Source: Aricia agestis (Eukaryota > Arthropoda > Insecta > Lepidoptera > Lycaenidae). From it: 64,000 bases of DNA. The DNA is taken from positions 22,598,001-22,662,000 of the forward strand of contig NC_056428.1 in assembly GCF_905147365.1 (NCBI RefSeq), given 5' to 3'. Of the stretch, positions 11,101 through 20,233 are shown piece by piece. Numbering within the stretch: position 1 is the first letter of the stretch; every line of letters starts with the position of its first letter. The notes under the pieces were generated by a model, which saw only the letters and a program-made list of their open reading frames with translations, was not told the origin of the DNA and searched no databases. The position numbers and the translations under genes were made by a program.

Positions 11101-11775
11101 CACCTTCATCATTGCCATGATAGGTATAACGTCATGAGTCACTAATTATATTAATAAGATATGCGTGACATATAATATCGTGGCCTTCAGATCAGAACCA
11201 GGACGTATAAGCGATGCCTCTACTTTTACTTAATTTTAGCTGACTCGGCAAATGTTGTTTTGCCATATAAAATTTTTCTAGTCTAATATATAAAAATCTC
11301 GTGTCACAGTTTTCGTTGCCATACTCCTCCAAAACGGCTTGACCGATTCTCATGAAATTTTGTGAGCATATTGAGTAGGTCTGAGAATCGGCCAACATCT
11401 ATTTTTCATACCAAAAAAATATATATATGGCAAAACAACGTTTGCCGGGACAGCTAGTATCAATATAAAAAGTAGATAAAAACTTATATCTCCGGCCTAA
11501 GAATGTATATACATTCAAAATTTATTTAAAATCGATTGAGCCTTGTAAGCTTAATTCCATTATAGAATATTCCATTATTCATTTCAGGTAACTACACAGA
11601 AGGAAAACTACCGATGATGGACCAAGTCCACGGGATTTCAAACTTCATATTTTACCACGAGAAACTGGGCCACTTCGATCCCAAGTACACAATTGTGGTT
11701 GAAACCAACAACTGGTACGTTCTAGACAGCTTCAGGGGCAATCCACACTTCTGCACCCAATGCAAACCGAATTGA
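8087..11775 (+). CDS. Membrane-anchored, non-catalytic peptidoglycan recognition protein (PGRP) family, whole gene
   Basis: Four exons (8087/8106-8291, 8878-9047, 11000-11123, 11588-11775) join with compatible phases into 228 codons plus TGA if the ATG at 8087 is the start. The N-terminal ~42 residues are acidic and polar, followed by a hydrophobic segment (about residues 43-66, SIGVLTLVLLAGILIGIYLL) and then an ectodomain. The ectodomain shows PGRP hallmarks: the C-x5-C pair with following helix (ECYEVAECIRVVQDME), SDGRFMYDRSWH in place of the family DGxxYxGRGW, and FIIAMIGNYTEGKLP in place of the family IxxIGNF. The histidines and cysteine that bind zinc in amidase PGRPs are absent (the first His-His position reads IRAG), so I infer a receptor or regulator of immune signalling rather than an enzyme, as in insect PGRP-L membrane forms. 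The domain is shorter than the usual ~165 residues. I cannot assign a subtype (LA, LC, LD). Earlier 5' exons may lie upstream. Confidence 0.8.
8106..8291 (+). CDS. PGRP gene, exon 1: cytoplasmic tail and transmembrane helix
   Basis: The acceptor ttcag ends at 8105. The frame reads NASGRVSVDLDEPVEETPLL..., then a ~22-residue hydrophobic helix, and ends QSKA with donor GTGAAT after 8291 (phase 1). It joins exon 2 as Ala-Glu. The frame is also open back to an ATG at 8087, so this could instead be the first coding exon, with translation starting inside the last repeat unit of the upstream array. The charged tail followed by a single helix suggests a type II orientation, N-terminus inside. This is an inference from composition. 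Confidence 0.75.
8397..8530 (-). mobile_element. Helitron-like tail fragment
   Basis: Begins actagatgacgcccgcaact, the reversed 3' end of a common Helitron-like family (fuller copy at 24984-25165), followed by the agtcctttgccgggactcaa block. Confidence 0.65.
8540..8860. mobile_element. Long-TIR MITE in PGRP intron 1
   Basis: Inverted ends built on cctaacttgtgtaaagtaat and the ggcggtcccccgacacac block. Copies at 48680-49095 (complete) and 39808-40012 (right half). The right end stops ~17 bp before the exon-2 acceptor, so the AT/T-rich run in front of exon 2 is element sequence. Confidence 0.85.
8878..9047 (+). CDS. PGRP gene, exon 2: stalk and start of the PGRP domain
   Basis: Acceptor ttttcag at 8871-8877, donor gtatgg from 9048, phase 1 in and phase 0 out. 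It encodes a short stalk rich in Asp, Glu and Ser (HIIPDESKVEVVKPKYF...), then the first PGRP strand (PSLVVIRAG), the C-x5-C pair and helix CIRVVQDME. The first zinc-ligand position of catalytic PGRPs is not histidine here. A fold-back MITE ends only ~17 bp before the acceptor. Confidence 0.85.
9785..10600 (+). pseudogene. Non-LTR retrotransposon reverse transcriptase fragment (RTE-like), broken
   Basis: Translation in shifting frames gives reverse transcriptase blocks in order: LAFIDYAKAFDSISHDSIWR, GARQGDPLSPRIF, LRFADDIVLFAE (catalytic ADD), then the downstream EYVYL...MAWNKFWSLKE block. Stops at ~9959 and ~10358 and the 120-bp palindrome at 10095-10214 break it. It lies in PGRP intron 2 on the same strand. 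Both ends of the LINE are missing, so it cannot be active. Confidence 0.85.
10095..10214. mobile_element. 120-bp near-perfect palindrome inserted in the LINE
   Basis: Arms of ~58 bp (atatatatgtcgtaggatga...) with one mismatch pair at the centre and no loop. It splits the RT reading frame between the GARQGDPL and FADD blocks, so it came after the LINE. Probably a minimal fold-back transposon. Confidence 0.9.
10886..11008 (+). repeat. 57-bp repeats duplicating the exon-3 splice acceptor (three acceptor copies)
   Basis: The string ttgttgcag|gatgactta occurs with exon-side starts at 10886, 10943 and 11000, exactly 57 bp apart. The first two copies carry ttgcctcaatttctttgaaa after the shared start, where the real exon carries ttcctaatggg. 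The 57-bp step keeps frame, but the second copy ends in an in-frame TAG. Confidence 0.95.
11000..11123 (+). CDS. PGRP gene, exon 3: core of the PGRP domain
   Basis: Acceptor ttgttgcag ends at 10999; donor gtataa follows 11123 (phase 1). It encodes DDLFPNGYLSPFHVLAMSDG and then RFMYDRSWHPGKGDTFIIAMIG, matching the central PGRP strands. The last 57 bp of the intron, including the acceptor and the first exon codons, exist in two further upstream copies (acceptors ending 10885 and 10942). Using either one would read into a TAG at the end of the second copy, so only the 10999 acceptor keeps the protein open. Confidence 0.85.
11236..11459 (+). mobile_element. Helitron-like element in PGRP intron 3
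   Basis: Contains ctcctccaaaacggcttgac... and ends gtttgccgggacagctagta. Same family as 21085-21409, 22395-22722, 27239-27425 and 32740-33250. Confidence 0.75.
11588..11775 (+). CDS. PGRP gene, exon 4: C-terminal part and stop
   Basis: Acceptor atttcag ends at 11587. It encodes NYTEGKLPMMDQVHGISNF and continues to ...CTQCKPN and TGA (11773-11775). The helix-strand order fits the C-terminal third of a PGRP fold, but the His and Cys zinc ligands are missing. Two closely spaced cysteines lie near the end. A degenerate copy of the last ~100 bp of this exon plus 3' UTR lies at 12092-12195. Confidence 0.85.
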
Positions 11776-11827
11776 GGATTCTACTCACTAGGCTGAAAAG
11801 GTAGATGTTGGAGTCTGTATGCTGCCT

Positions 11828-11833
11828 AATAAA
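11828..11833 (+). promoter_or_regulatory. Possible polyadenylation signal AATAAA of the PGRP gene
   Basis: The first AATAAA after the stop lies 53 bp downstream, immediately before a MITE. Further AATAAA motifs occur at several places in 13.3-13.8 kb, so the true 3' end is not settled by sequence. Confidence 0.35.
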
Positions 11834-12077
11834 CAGGGTGTAACAAAACTGATAATACTTGAGGGTGTGTGAGTGTATATAAAGTTCACTGTGAAAGTAG
11901 CAGCGCTGAAAGATCAATATTTTTGGGTTTCTATGGGCAAGCACTTGTGCGTCAGAAATTTCCCCATACAAAAGTTTAAAAAATTGCTCTTTCAGCGCTG
12001 CTAAGTACTTTCAGAGTGAAATCATTAGGGACTCATTACTCCCTAAAGTATTATCATTTAGTTTTGTTACACCCTGT
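11833..12077. mobile_element. MITE, ACAGGGTGTAACAAAACT family
   Basis: Ends acagggtgtaacaaaact / agttttgttacaccctgt, with inner inverted blocks (tagcagcgctgaaag). Related copies: 36495-36955, 56990-57044, 57613-57700 and 62070-62272; half copy 39695-39780. It separates PGRP exon 4 from its degenerate duplicate. Confidence 0.85.
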
Positions 12078-12091
12078 ATAACAGGTGATAC

Positions 12092-12195
12092 AAACAACTG
12101 TCACCTGCTAGACAGCTTTAGGACAATCCACACTTCTGCGCCGACTTAAGGATTTTACTCTAGGCTGAAAATAATGTTGATGTTAGTAGTTTGTG
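12092..12195 (+). pseudogene. Degenerate duplicate of the end of PGRP exon 4 and its 3' UTR
   Basis: Shared blocks in order with 11705-11820 are acaact..., ctagacagctt, caatccacacttctgc, aggatt.tactc, ctaggctgaaaa and atgtt. The duplicate has lost the reading frame around the stop. A MITE sits between original and copy, so the copy was probably adjacent before that insertion. Confidence 0.8.
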
Positions 12196-12199
12196 TGAT

Positions 12200-13990
12200 G
12201 TCATATTTGACCATATCATCATCCATGTATTACTTTTTAAACAAACACATTTCGAACTCAATTCTAATGATATTGAACTTCGTAAAAATTCTATACGGGT
12301 CTGTCTCAAACTCAACTGATGTATAACTGTACTGACCTATATCTGTACATCTATGAGCTTATCTGAAAGACTTATTTAAACTATGGAAGCTTATCAGCCA
12401 ATTAAGAGTAAAGTGTTGTCATGCGATAATCATGCGACATTCAGGGTACCTAGACAACTCGCAAAACAAGTAAAGAACTTGTAAAAGAAGTTATTGCGGT
12501 TGGTTAGTACCGGTAAGGTGTGAAAGCCATATTAATTGAAGATGTAAGTGGATAAATCTAACATATTTTTATAACATAAGGGCAATTATATATTTCCCAA
12601 TAATTTGAATGCACCTTGTTACTTACCTACTTTATCATCTGTCTAAATATTTTGTAAGTATACATAAAAACACTTTCGTATTGCATATCATTTTCTCGCT
12701 CGAAAACGAACGAAAATCCACTTATATCTTTAGTAATATAGATGAATTATAAACCTATCCGACCTAGGTATATATTTTTGTATAGCATTTGAAATATAAA
12801 TTTTATTATGTATACCTCTTTACTAATTGAAAGTATATACTATGTATTTTTGTTGCTATAAGTTATACACTTTGTCCGATACCTTAGAAAAGTCAAACAA
12901 GTCAAACATGCTTTACTGTAACTTAGGTACTTTTATTGTGACGTTATGTTAATGTTATGTGTATAATTTGTCATAATAGTAATCAATTTTCTTTTTGATA
13001 CATAACTGCATAATATATTATAATTTGAAAAATTCACTGTCCATTCATGAACATAAATTATTTACTATACATTATACATAAAAAAACGCACTTTTTAAAT
13101 TTTTGACGGCATTGGAAAGGTCTGTGATTACTTTAATTAAATAATATATTTTTATTGTAATGTTACCAAAGCATAATATAATATTAATATGAGTTTTTTA
13201 ACCAATATTGTTTGTAGTGTTTTAAAAACTCAGTATTAACTATTATTATGAGTTATTTTAAGCGTTATTAAGTTTTGTTATTTATATACGAACCTGTGAT
13301 ACTTATTTGATCATATTTTTTAAGTGTTAGTAGTTAAGGTATAATGAAATAAAAATATTTAAAAAATTACCGCAACGAATATGTATCTAGTTTACTTTAT
13401 GTAATGAGGGAAATTAATAAATGGCGGACCTACGTCACTTAGTCGGGTTATCTCGAGTCAATGTAAAGTCGCGATCTTCGAAGTGGGGTTAATATAATCC
13501 GACCAAAATTACGTAGATCCACTATAATTTCACTATGAATTAATTTCTTTAATAGTATATTTTGCTTTTACAGTTTCTGTGCCGCTTTTTAATAACCCTA
13601 GCATAACTTTATTGTACTCATGTCATTATAGTCGATTTACTATATTATGAAGAAATATTTTATTTGTATATAAGTAATTGCATTTATTGTAAACATTTAT
13701 TAATAACGAATAAACGAAATATAATAGAAATTTTGTGACAACAATAAGAATAACATTCATGTTTTATACAGCTACGATCTAGTCCGGATTCTATCAAACA
13801 GCAAAATAGTATCAAACAATCGTCAAACGACAGGAGTTATGTCAATCTAAACGCGTTTGGCTTTACTTTGAGAATACCATTTTGGAGTTTTATATCGAGA
13901 CTGCATTGAGAACATATCGAAATTGTAATAATGTTAGATGATTAATGATTTAACAAAATCGTCCTGCTGGTTGAACATGTAGTGTAGACT
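12200..13990. other. PGRP 3' flank, nothing recognised
   Basis: AT-rich, no motif-bearing frame. Several AATAAA hexamers at ~13.35, 13.41 and 13.71 kb could end a long 3' UTR. Confidence 0.5.
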
Positions 13991-14143
13991 TACTGCCGCA
14001 CTCAGAGACCAATATTAATTACATATTAACTGAAATTAAATGAAGATTTCGTCATAGCCCCCTACATGGTCAATGATAGTCAATATCTTCATTAAATTGA
14101 AATTTGAATGTAATCATCATTAATTGTCACTGACTGCGGTAGA
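13991..14143. mobile_element. MITE, CTGCCGCACTCAGAGAC family
   Basis: Complete small copy: ctgccgcactcagagac ... tgtcactgactgcggtag. Confidence 0.85.
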
Positions 14144-15745
14144 CACGCTCAGGGATGTTTTGGCTGATGGGATGTTTTGGCTGATGTCTATTAATTATCC
14201 TTATCCTTTTCATTAACTGACGTCGAAATATTAACCAATCAATAAAGCTTTTGCTTATATTTAAACTGCTGGGGATTAGTGACATTTTAAAATTATTATG
14301 ATGGAAAGTGATGTAAGTAAATACTTAGTATCTGAGAAAATGATATAGGTGGACGGATCTTTCTATTTAACTTGTAATATAAACATTTATGACATCTTTA
14401 TGGATATCTTGGGATAAGACTCTATTTTAATGTCCGCATGAAAATTATCCGCATCCTACCATTTCATATATATTTTTCCTGTGATGCGGGTAACACGCGC
14501 GGGAGCATGTTGTCACCCGCATCTGATCCGCAGATCCGCATGCGGCTGACAACACGCTTGACAGGAAAAGCGCCCTTATTTCAATGTTCCAGTAGGTTCA
14601 AACCCAGAAATGTCACTAAATTAGTCTATAATAATTATTTATTTATTTTGTAATCATTATTGGTGGCCGAATTATAATGAGAATCATCAGTCATAAGCAC
14701 ATATTATAATTATTTATTAGATATAAATTATAAGTCATATGTAATCTTTATAATAATAATAAATAATAATATATGATCTTTAACTTTGATTTTGTAATAA
14801 TTATTTTGGTCTAAAGATCCCATATATAAATACTTATTGGTTTATTTTCATCTGATTGTCATAAATCATAAAACTCCAACAATAAAAAGAAGTTAAAATA
14901 TATAAGTGGGTAGGTAGATGAAAGTTTTTTTGGACTTTGATTTGGGAATCTTCTTTTTCATTTCATATTTGTCGCCATAGATAATATTATAAACTCTTTG
15001 ACAGGTACTTCCTAAAGTTGTCTTAATATTGATTTTTGTACCCAAGTACAGTGTAATTGTCATTTTAAACTTGTGTTGGGCGATCTCTAGTATGCATAAA
15101 TCACCAATCATATAGTGCGTCAAGAATGTCTAGGAGGCGAAACTTTTTTTTTTAAGCAATAGCAACACTCTTTTGACATTTGTCCCTTTGTTGCGTCAAT
15201 ACTCTATGACATAAAATTTACAAAACAAGATTTTCAATTTGCTTAAATTTAGTTTTACAATGTGAAAACTACATGTTACTGTGATTAATATTAATAATTA
15301 AAGTAAAAGACGTGTCATAGTGCTGAAATTTGAAGATTTTCATTGAAGAAAAATGGTAATACGCGAAAATATCACTGAAATTCTCGCGTCCACATTTCCG
15401 ATTCTGATCGCACAATCGCCATAGTAGCAGGTAATTAAGCGTTTGTTTTATCAATTTTATTTGTTTATTTTATTGTATAATGCAATTCTAAGTAGCCTGA
15501 GTAAGTATTATGTGGTATAATAAAACAACAATTTTACATAAACCTTATGTTTACGTAAACAATGAACTGTCAAAGAAATCTATCATATAACGCGCCTAAC
15601 AATGATTGATACTTTGACTTAGGTGCTTTGCGTAATTATGTACCTTAGACGTAGGTATATAAAATTCTCGTGTCACACTGTATGTGCTTAACTCCTTTAA
15701 CACTTTGATGCAGCGTAATATAATATTATAATTATTACGTTTTAT
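14144..15745. other. Intergenic AT-rich DNA, nothing recognised
   Basis: Small inverted GC-rich patch at 14480-14570 (cccgcatctgatccgcag...). No supportable gene or repeat family. Confidence 0.5.
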
Positions 15746-15751
15746 GTTTAC

Positions 15752-16012
15752 AGGTAGCAGAAAAAGCGTTTAACGAAATAACCGAAATGACTGGGAGAAT
15801 TTATGCTATCATTTTGAAACACTGAAAATAAATACAAGGAGTGGGAATTAACCCTTTATTAGGATATCCTAAATTCAATATTGAAGAGCTGATTATTGAA
15901 GATGAAAGTGCCTCTTCACTGTGACACCACTGCTGTAACTACATGGACCTAGAAAGTGGCGATGATTCTGTTTCCGCATGCATTGTAGAATATTATTTAG
16001 ATCATATTTTAT
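15752..16012 (+). pseudogene. Possible coding relic, unidentified
   Basis: After a good acceptor (tgtttacag, ending ~15752) short open stretches read VAEKAFNEITEMTG, FNIEELIIEDESASSL and MDLESGDDSVSACIVEYYLD, in different frames separated by stops. The acidic composition resembles a decayed gene or transposase, but no family is recognised. Confidence 0.25.
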
Positions 16013-16321
16013 TAAAATAACAAAACCCTGTTTTTCACTTTTTTATTTTTTGTATTTTCTTAAATAAGTAGTTCCATAATAAAAAAGGAGTGAGCTTCTC
16101 TCAGCTCTCACTGGTCATCAAAGTAGCTCTGCAGCTCTCAGGGAGAGGGTACTTAAATAACAGGTGTTATAAATTCATAATAATATGTAGCACTAGACGT
16201 GACTAGATGTCCCGGTGAACTTCGTGTCACTCCCCTTCAGTGGACTTCCAGGAATATTTAAAGACTAAAATTAGCCACATCAGTTCAACCGTTTAATCGA
16301 GTTATTGCATTTTTTATATAG

Positions 16322-17116
16322 TCCGTCAAGAAAGTGAAGAAATTAAAAAGTGGCAACATCGAAGTGTCATTTCTTTTTAGGGTTCCGTACCCAAAGGGTA
16401 AAAACGGAACCCTATTACTGAGACTTCGATTTCTGTCCGTCTGTCCGTCTGTCTCCAGGCTGTAACTCAAGAACGGTAATAGCTAGAGAGTTGAAATTTT
16501 CACAGACTATGTACTTCTGTTGCTGCTATAACAACAAATACTAAAAACAAAATAAATTAAATATTTAAGGGGGGCTCCGTTACAACAAACATAATTTTTC
16601 AAACATTTTTTACTCGGTAACAATGATGATAACAAGTAGGCACTTGAAATTTTCACAAAGGTCATAATTATATGTGTTACGAGCTTTTGCCCGCGGCTTC
16701 GCTCGCGTTAAGAAGTATTATTATATACAAACTTTCATCCCCTATTTTGACCCCTTGGGGTTGGAATTTATCAAAATCCTTTCTTAGCAGATGCCTACGT
16801 CATAACATCTACCTGCATGCAAAATTTCAGCCCGATCCGTCCAGTGGTTTGGGCTGTGCGTTGATAGATCACCATGTCAGTCCTTTGAGTTTTATATATA
16901 TAGATTTAATAATTATTAATAATATTTAAATAAAATAAAAATTTAAGGGGGGCTCCCATACAAAAACACAATTTTGGCTGATTTTTGCTCTATAACGGTA
17001 TGGAACCCTTCGTGCGCAAGTCCGACTCGCACTTGACCGATTATTTCTTAGATTAATTTGAAAGGGATGACACTACGTTGTTGCCACTTTTAAATTTCTT
17101 CACTTTCTTGACAGAG
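16322..17116. mobile_element. Three-layer nest: MITE around a dispersed repeat around a Helitron-like unit
   Basis: The outermost inverted pair is gtcaagaaagtgaagaaatt (16322) and its inverse (~17095-17116). Inside is the gggttccgtacccaaagggt ... gactcgcacttgaccgatta repeat (16378-17045). Inside that, 16676-16906 is a reversed Helitron-like unit (cttttgcccgcggcttcgct ... tatatatagattt). Confidence 0.8.
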
Positions 17117-17579
17117 ACAGACTATGACATATACAAAGATTATAATAGGTACTTTACATAGATTAGATTGTTTCTTGTAATGTCGTAAATTAAACACACA
17201 ATATAACTACATCATAATTATTTTAAATTTTCTTAACTACATAATATATATACCTAAATCATAATATTTACGACGTGTTTTTAAACTGTATTTAATATAA
17301 AGTATCAAAATCTTTTATAGTGACTGGATACAGTGTGGCCATAAGAGATCACACCGGAAACAAGTGGCGACTCTAATAATGTCGTGACTTTTTTGACGGG
17401 CTAAAACATATTATATTCATTTCTCATTTTAAACAAACCGAAGTTTAGCCATCTACAAGTGATTAGGGAATAGGGGGCAACATGCGGGGAACCGGATTAT
17501 TATTATCGACAAACTATCACCATGCTCTCTAAAGAGTATCACTGATGACTCTGATGAGTGATGTAACGTGTAGATAATT

Positions 17580-17799
17580 CAGGGGTTCCCAAACTTATTT
17601 TGTCTACCTTTACCTTACTTTCAGAACAAATTATAATATTTTAGCGCCCCCTTGTTTTAATTTAAAATGCATCCAGATGAAATAAATCACCCCCAAGCCT
17701 CTACACAACGTCTCCATTTTTTTATTTGGGACAACACCGCCCCCCTTTAGACCTTCAGCGCCCACAAGGGGGCGTTATCGCCCACTTTGGGAAAGACTG
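17580..17799. mobile_element. hAT-type MITE (CAGGGGTTCCCAA)
   Basis: Ends caggggttcccaaactta / ctttgggaaagactg, with gcgcccccttg repeats inside. Related to 36554-36811. Confidence 0.7.
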
Positions 17800-18134
17800 A
17801 TGGTGTAGAATGTAGATAGACATACCTAGTGATTACTGCATTTATCAGTTGGGCCAAGGGAAATATGGACGTATAAGTTGAAACGCAAAAGCCTAAAGTT
17901 ATTTGAATATTATAAAATAGCAATTTGCAAAGCAAATAGGATTTTCATTATTGTGGTTATTAATGGTTTATTATAATATTATAACCAACCCACATTACAA
18001 TTTACAATACATCATAGCAAAAGCCGAAAGCGTAGTTTACCTCTGAGAGGCCCCGTTTAATTTTCTAGGAGGCCCCCTAGCAGAGTAGACAGAATGATAG
18101 AGTATGCCGACTTAGAAATGATGTTGAAATTTTT

Positions 18135-18702
18135 AAATTTGACGTATTATGACGAAAACCGTCGCTAAAGTTGTTAACTTGTTACCTACGAATTTAAAAC
18201 TATGACATATTCGATGGACGTGTTCCTCTTTGCTCGTATTGTTGTTTGTGTTTTGGCACATGCGATTAAAATTGACAGAATCCAATTTTGAAATCTTTAT
18301 TTTAAATATTTAAAAATAAATTATATCAGCCAGCGCGAGACACATTCCATTTATAATCCTAGTGAAACCCGACGAATTTGACAGATATTGAAACCTGTCC
18401 GTCTCTTTGCAGTCGAACTACTGGTCGTTATGTCTATTGTGCCCCTAGGAAGCATGGCCCCCGTAAGGGCTACTGGCGCCTGTGTGCAAAAAAAGGATTT
18501 TGGCGCCCCTTTAGGCAAATTTTTTGGATCGTTGGTTTTGGCGCCCCTAAAGATGACGATTTGGCGCCCCTAGAGGATGGCGCCCGTGTGCATTGCACAC
18601 ATTGCACATATGGTAGCGGGGGCCTTGCTAAGAAGGGTAAAGATTCCTTATAAAAATTCACATTGGGGGCCCTTGTGACCTGGGGGCCCGTTTTATTGAG
18701 AC
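18135..18702. repeat. Unit E, copy 1 (~567 bp)
   Basis: Almost identical to 21686-22252. Contains repeated ggcgccccta motifs and ends with the small palindrome gggggcccttgtgacc.ggg. Short open frames across it differ between copies in the same places and look like repeat sequence, not a gene. Confidence 0.92.
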
Positions 18703-18749
18703 GGCAGATATGGTGCGGTAGCTCTACGCCCGCGCCCCCGCATCATAGC

Positions 18750-19600
18750 TTAGAGCGCTTACAGTCGGCACGACGTGTCGGCAGCAGGCGACGGCACGTG
18801 TCGACGGCAGCCTTCGACAGTTTATCACGCTTGCAGTTGTGACGTACCGCGTAAAGGTAAGCGTTCAGAGGTCTTTATCGTACGCAACGGATAATTTGTT
18901 CACACTAGTACGTCCACTGTATCGGCAGCCTACGGGTTACCGACTAGCCAGTATGTTTATCTCCTAATAATTAGTCCAAACAAAGTTCCTAAGGCAAAAT
19001 TACTGCTTTCGACTTTTCTATCCACACCCCCTTTATGAGCATTCATTTACTAGGCTAGTCAGTAATCCGTACACTGCCAATACAGTGGTCAGTGGACGTA
19101 CAGTGAAAAAATTAACCGTTTGATGCGAGCAGCAAGACGTCCGTTGCGTACGATACCGACCTGTGGACGCTTTTCTTTAGGCGGTACGTCAGACTACCAC
19201 ATGCCTACCACCACCTCTAGGTACTAAGCGACACCGTTTGACAGATGAGCAATAATGTCTACTATAACGTAATAATAGCGATCTTAAAAAAGTTGATATT
19301 TCACAGCGGATTTATTTAACAATGTTTTGCATTTCTTTTAATATTTTTTAGTAAAATTATATTTAAAAAGTAAGTACGGTAATTTTATTGTAATCTTACC
19401 ACAAAGTGTGGTAGGTAGTGTGGAAAGGTCGTGGTAGGCCCCTGCAAGCATCGTAACTGTCGACGGCTGCCGTCGACTGCCGTCGACTAACGCCGACACA
19501 TGCCGTCGACTACCATCGACGCGTGCCGCCGTCTGCCGTCGACTGCCGCCGACGCGTGCCGCCGACACGTGCCGTTCGTCTGTAAGAAGCTTTAGGTTCC
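18750..19600. repeat. GTCGACGGCA-rich inverted clusters
   Basis: 18755-18830 carries gtcggcagcaggcgacggca-type repeats and 19440-19585 carries the inverse (ctgccgtcgactgccgtcga), flanking ~600 bp with no gene. It looks like a fold-back element with repetitive ends. Confidence 0.65.
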
Positions 19601-20170
19601 AGTTAGGTGACCTAAGTGCGCATGGTCTCCGAATCAGAAAATCAATAGGCACAGAATTATTATTATTGTTTTACACGTGTCGTAGTGTTTGCCCGTTCAA
19701 AGCTTTAAATTACTTGTCGGCAAGTACTACAACGAAATCGATTTCATTTAAATTGATGTTTAAACTTTACATTAGTAGACTATAAAATATTATTGTCACT
19801 AGTTGTTCACATAATATTGTTGCAAATTTTTTTAGAAATCAAAAATAAGTACAACAGCTCTACTACAATACAAAATAATAATTAATATTGTTTTAATATG
19901 GTTCTAATCAATAATCGATTGAAATAATTTGTTATTCGAATCGACTTATCGATATGTCATTTGAACGAATTGAATAGGACAACCCTAAAGCAGCCATTTT
20001 CTCTACAATCTACAAGTTCGCGGATAGTGATTGGGAATTTATTAAAATTCTCAATTTATTCTCAAATTCTGAAGAGTTTGGAAATTTACGTTATGCAAAT
20101 CAATAGTTTCTCTTTTGTTGTTAAAAAATCTTAGTTTTTTTGTTAACTTCAACTTGTAAACTCGATCATC
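19600..20170 (+). other. BAG6 upstream region
   Basis: AT-rich with several tcgat motifs and the TATCGATA site. Should contain the promoter and 5' UTR; the transcription start is not defined by sequence. Confidence 0.5.
19947..19954 (+). promoter_or_regulatory. TATCGATA (DREF/DRE-type) motif upstream of BAG6
   Basis: A perfect TATCGATA lies ~220 bp before the BAG6 ATG. This octamer is the DREF-binding element of many insect housekeeping promoters, which suits a general chaperone gene. It is palindromic and could occur by chance in AT-rich DNA; no TATA box or initiator was placed. Confidence 0.4.
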
Positions 20171-20233
20171 ATGATTGAGTTTACTATAAAAACACTCGAT
20201 TCCAATGACCACGGCTTCTCCGTAGATGATGAG
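20171..20233 (+). CDS. BAG6: BAG6 exon 1: start of ubiquitin-like domain
   Basis: The ATG at 20171 has A at -3. It encodes 21 residues, MIEFTIKTLDSNDHGFSVDD and E, ending at donor gtaagt (phase 0). This is the first beta-hairpin of the UBL fold; the start matches the position of the BAG6 start in other animals (MxxxVKTLDS). Confidence 0.92.

Noticed and set aside
18378..18661. Overlapping frames in unit E read as a small conserved gene because both copies keep them
   Set aside because: The copies are nearly identical at all positions, so shared open frames carry no information on selection; GGCGCCCC repeats explain the composition.
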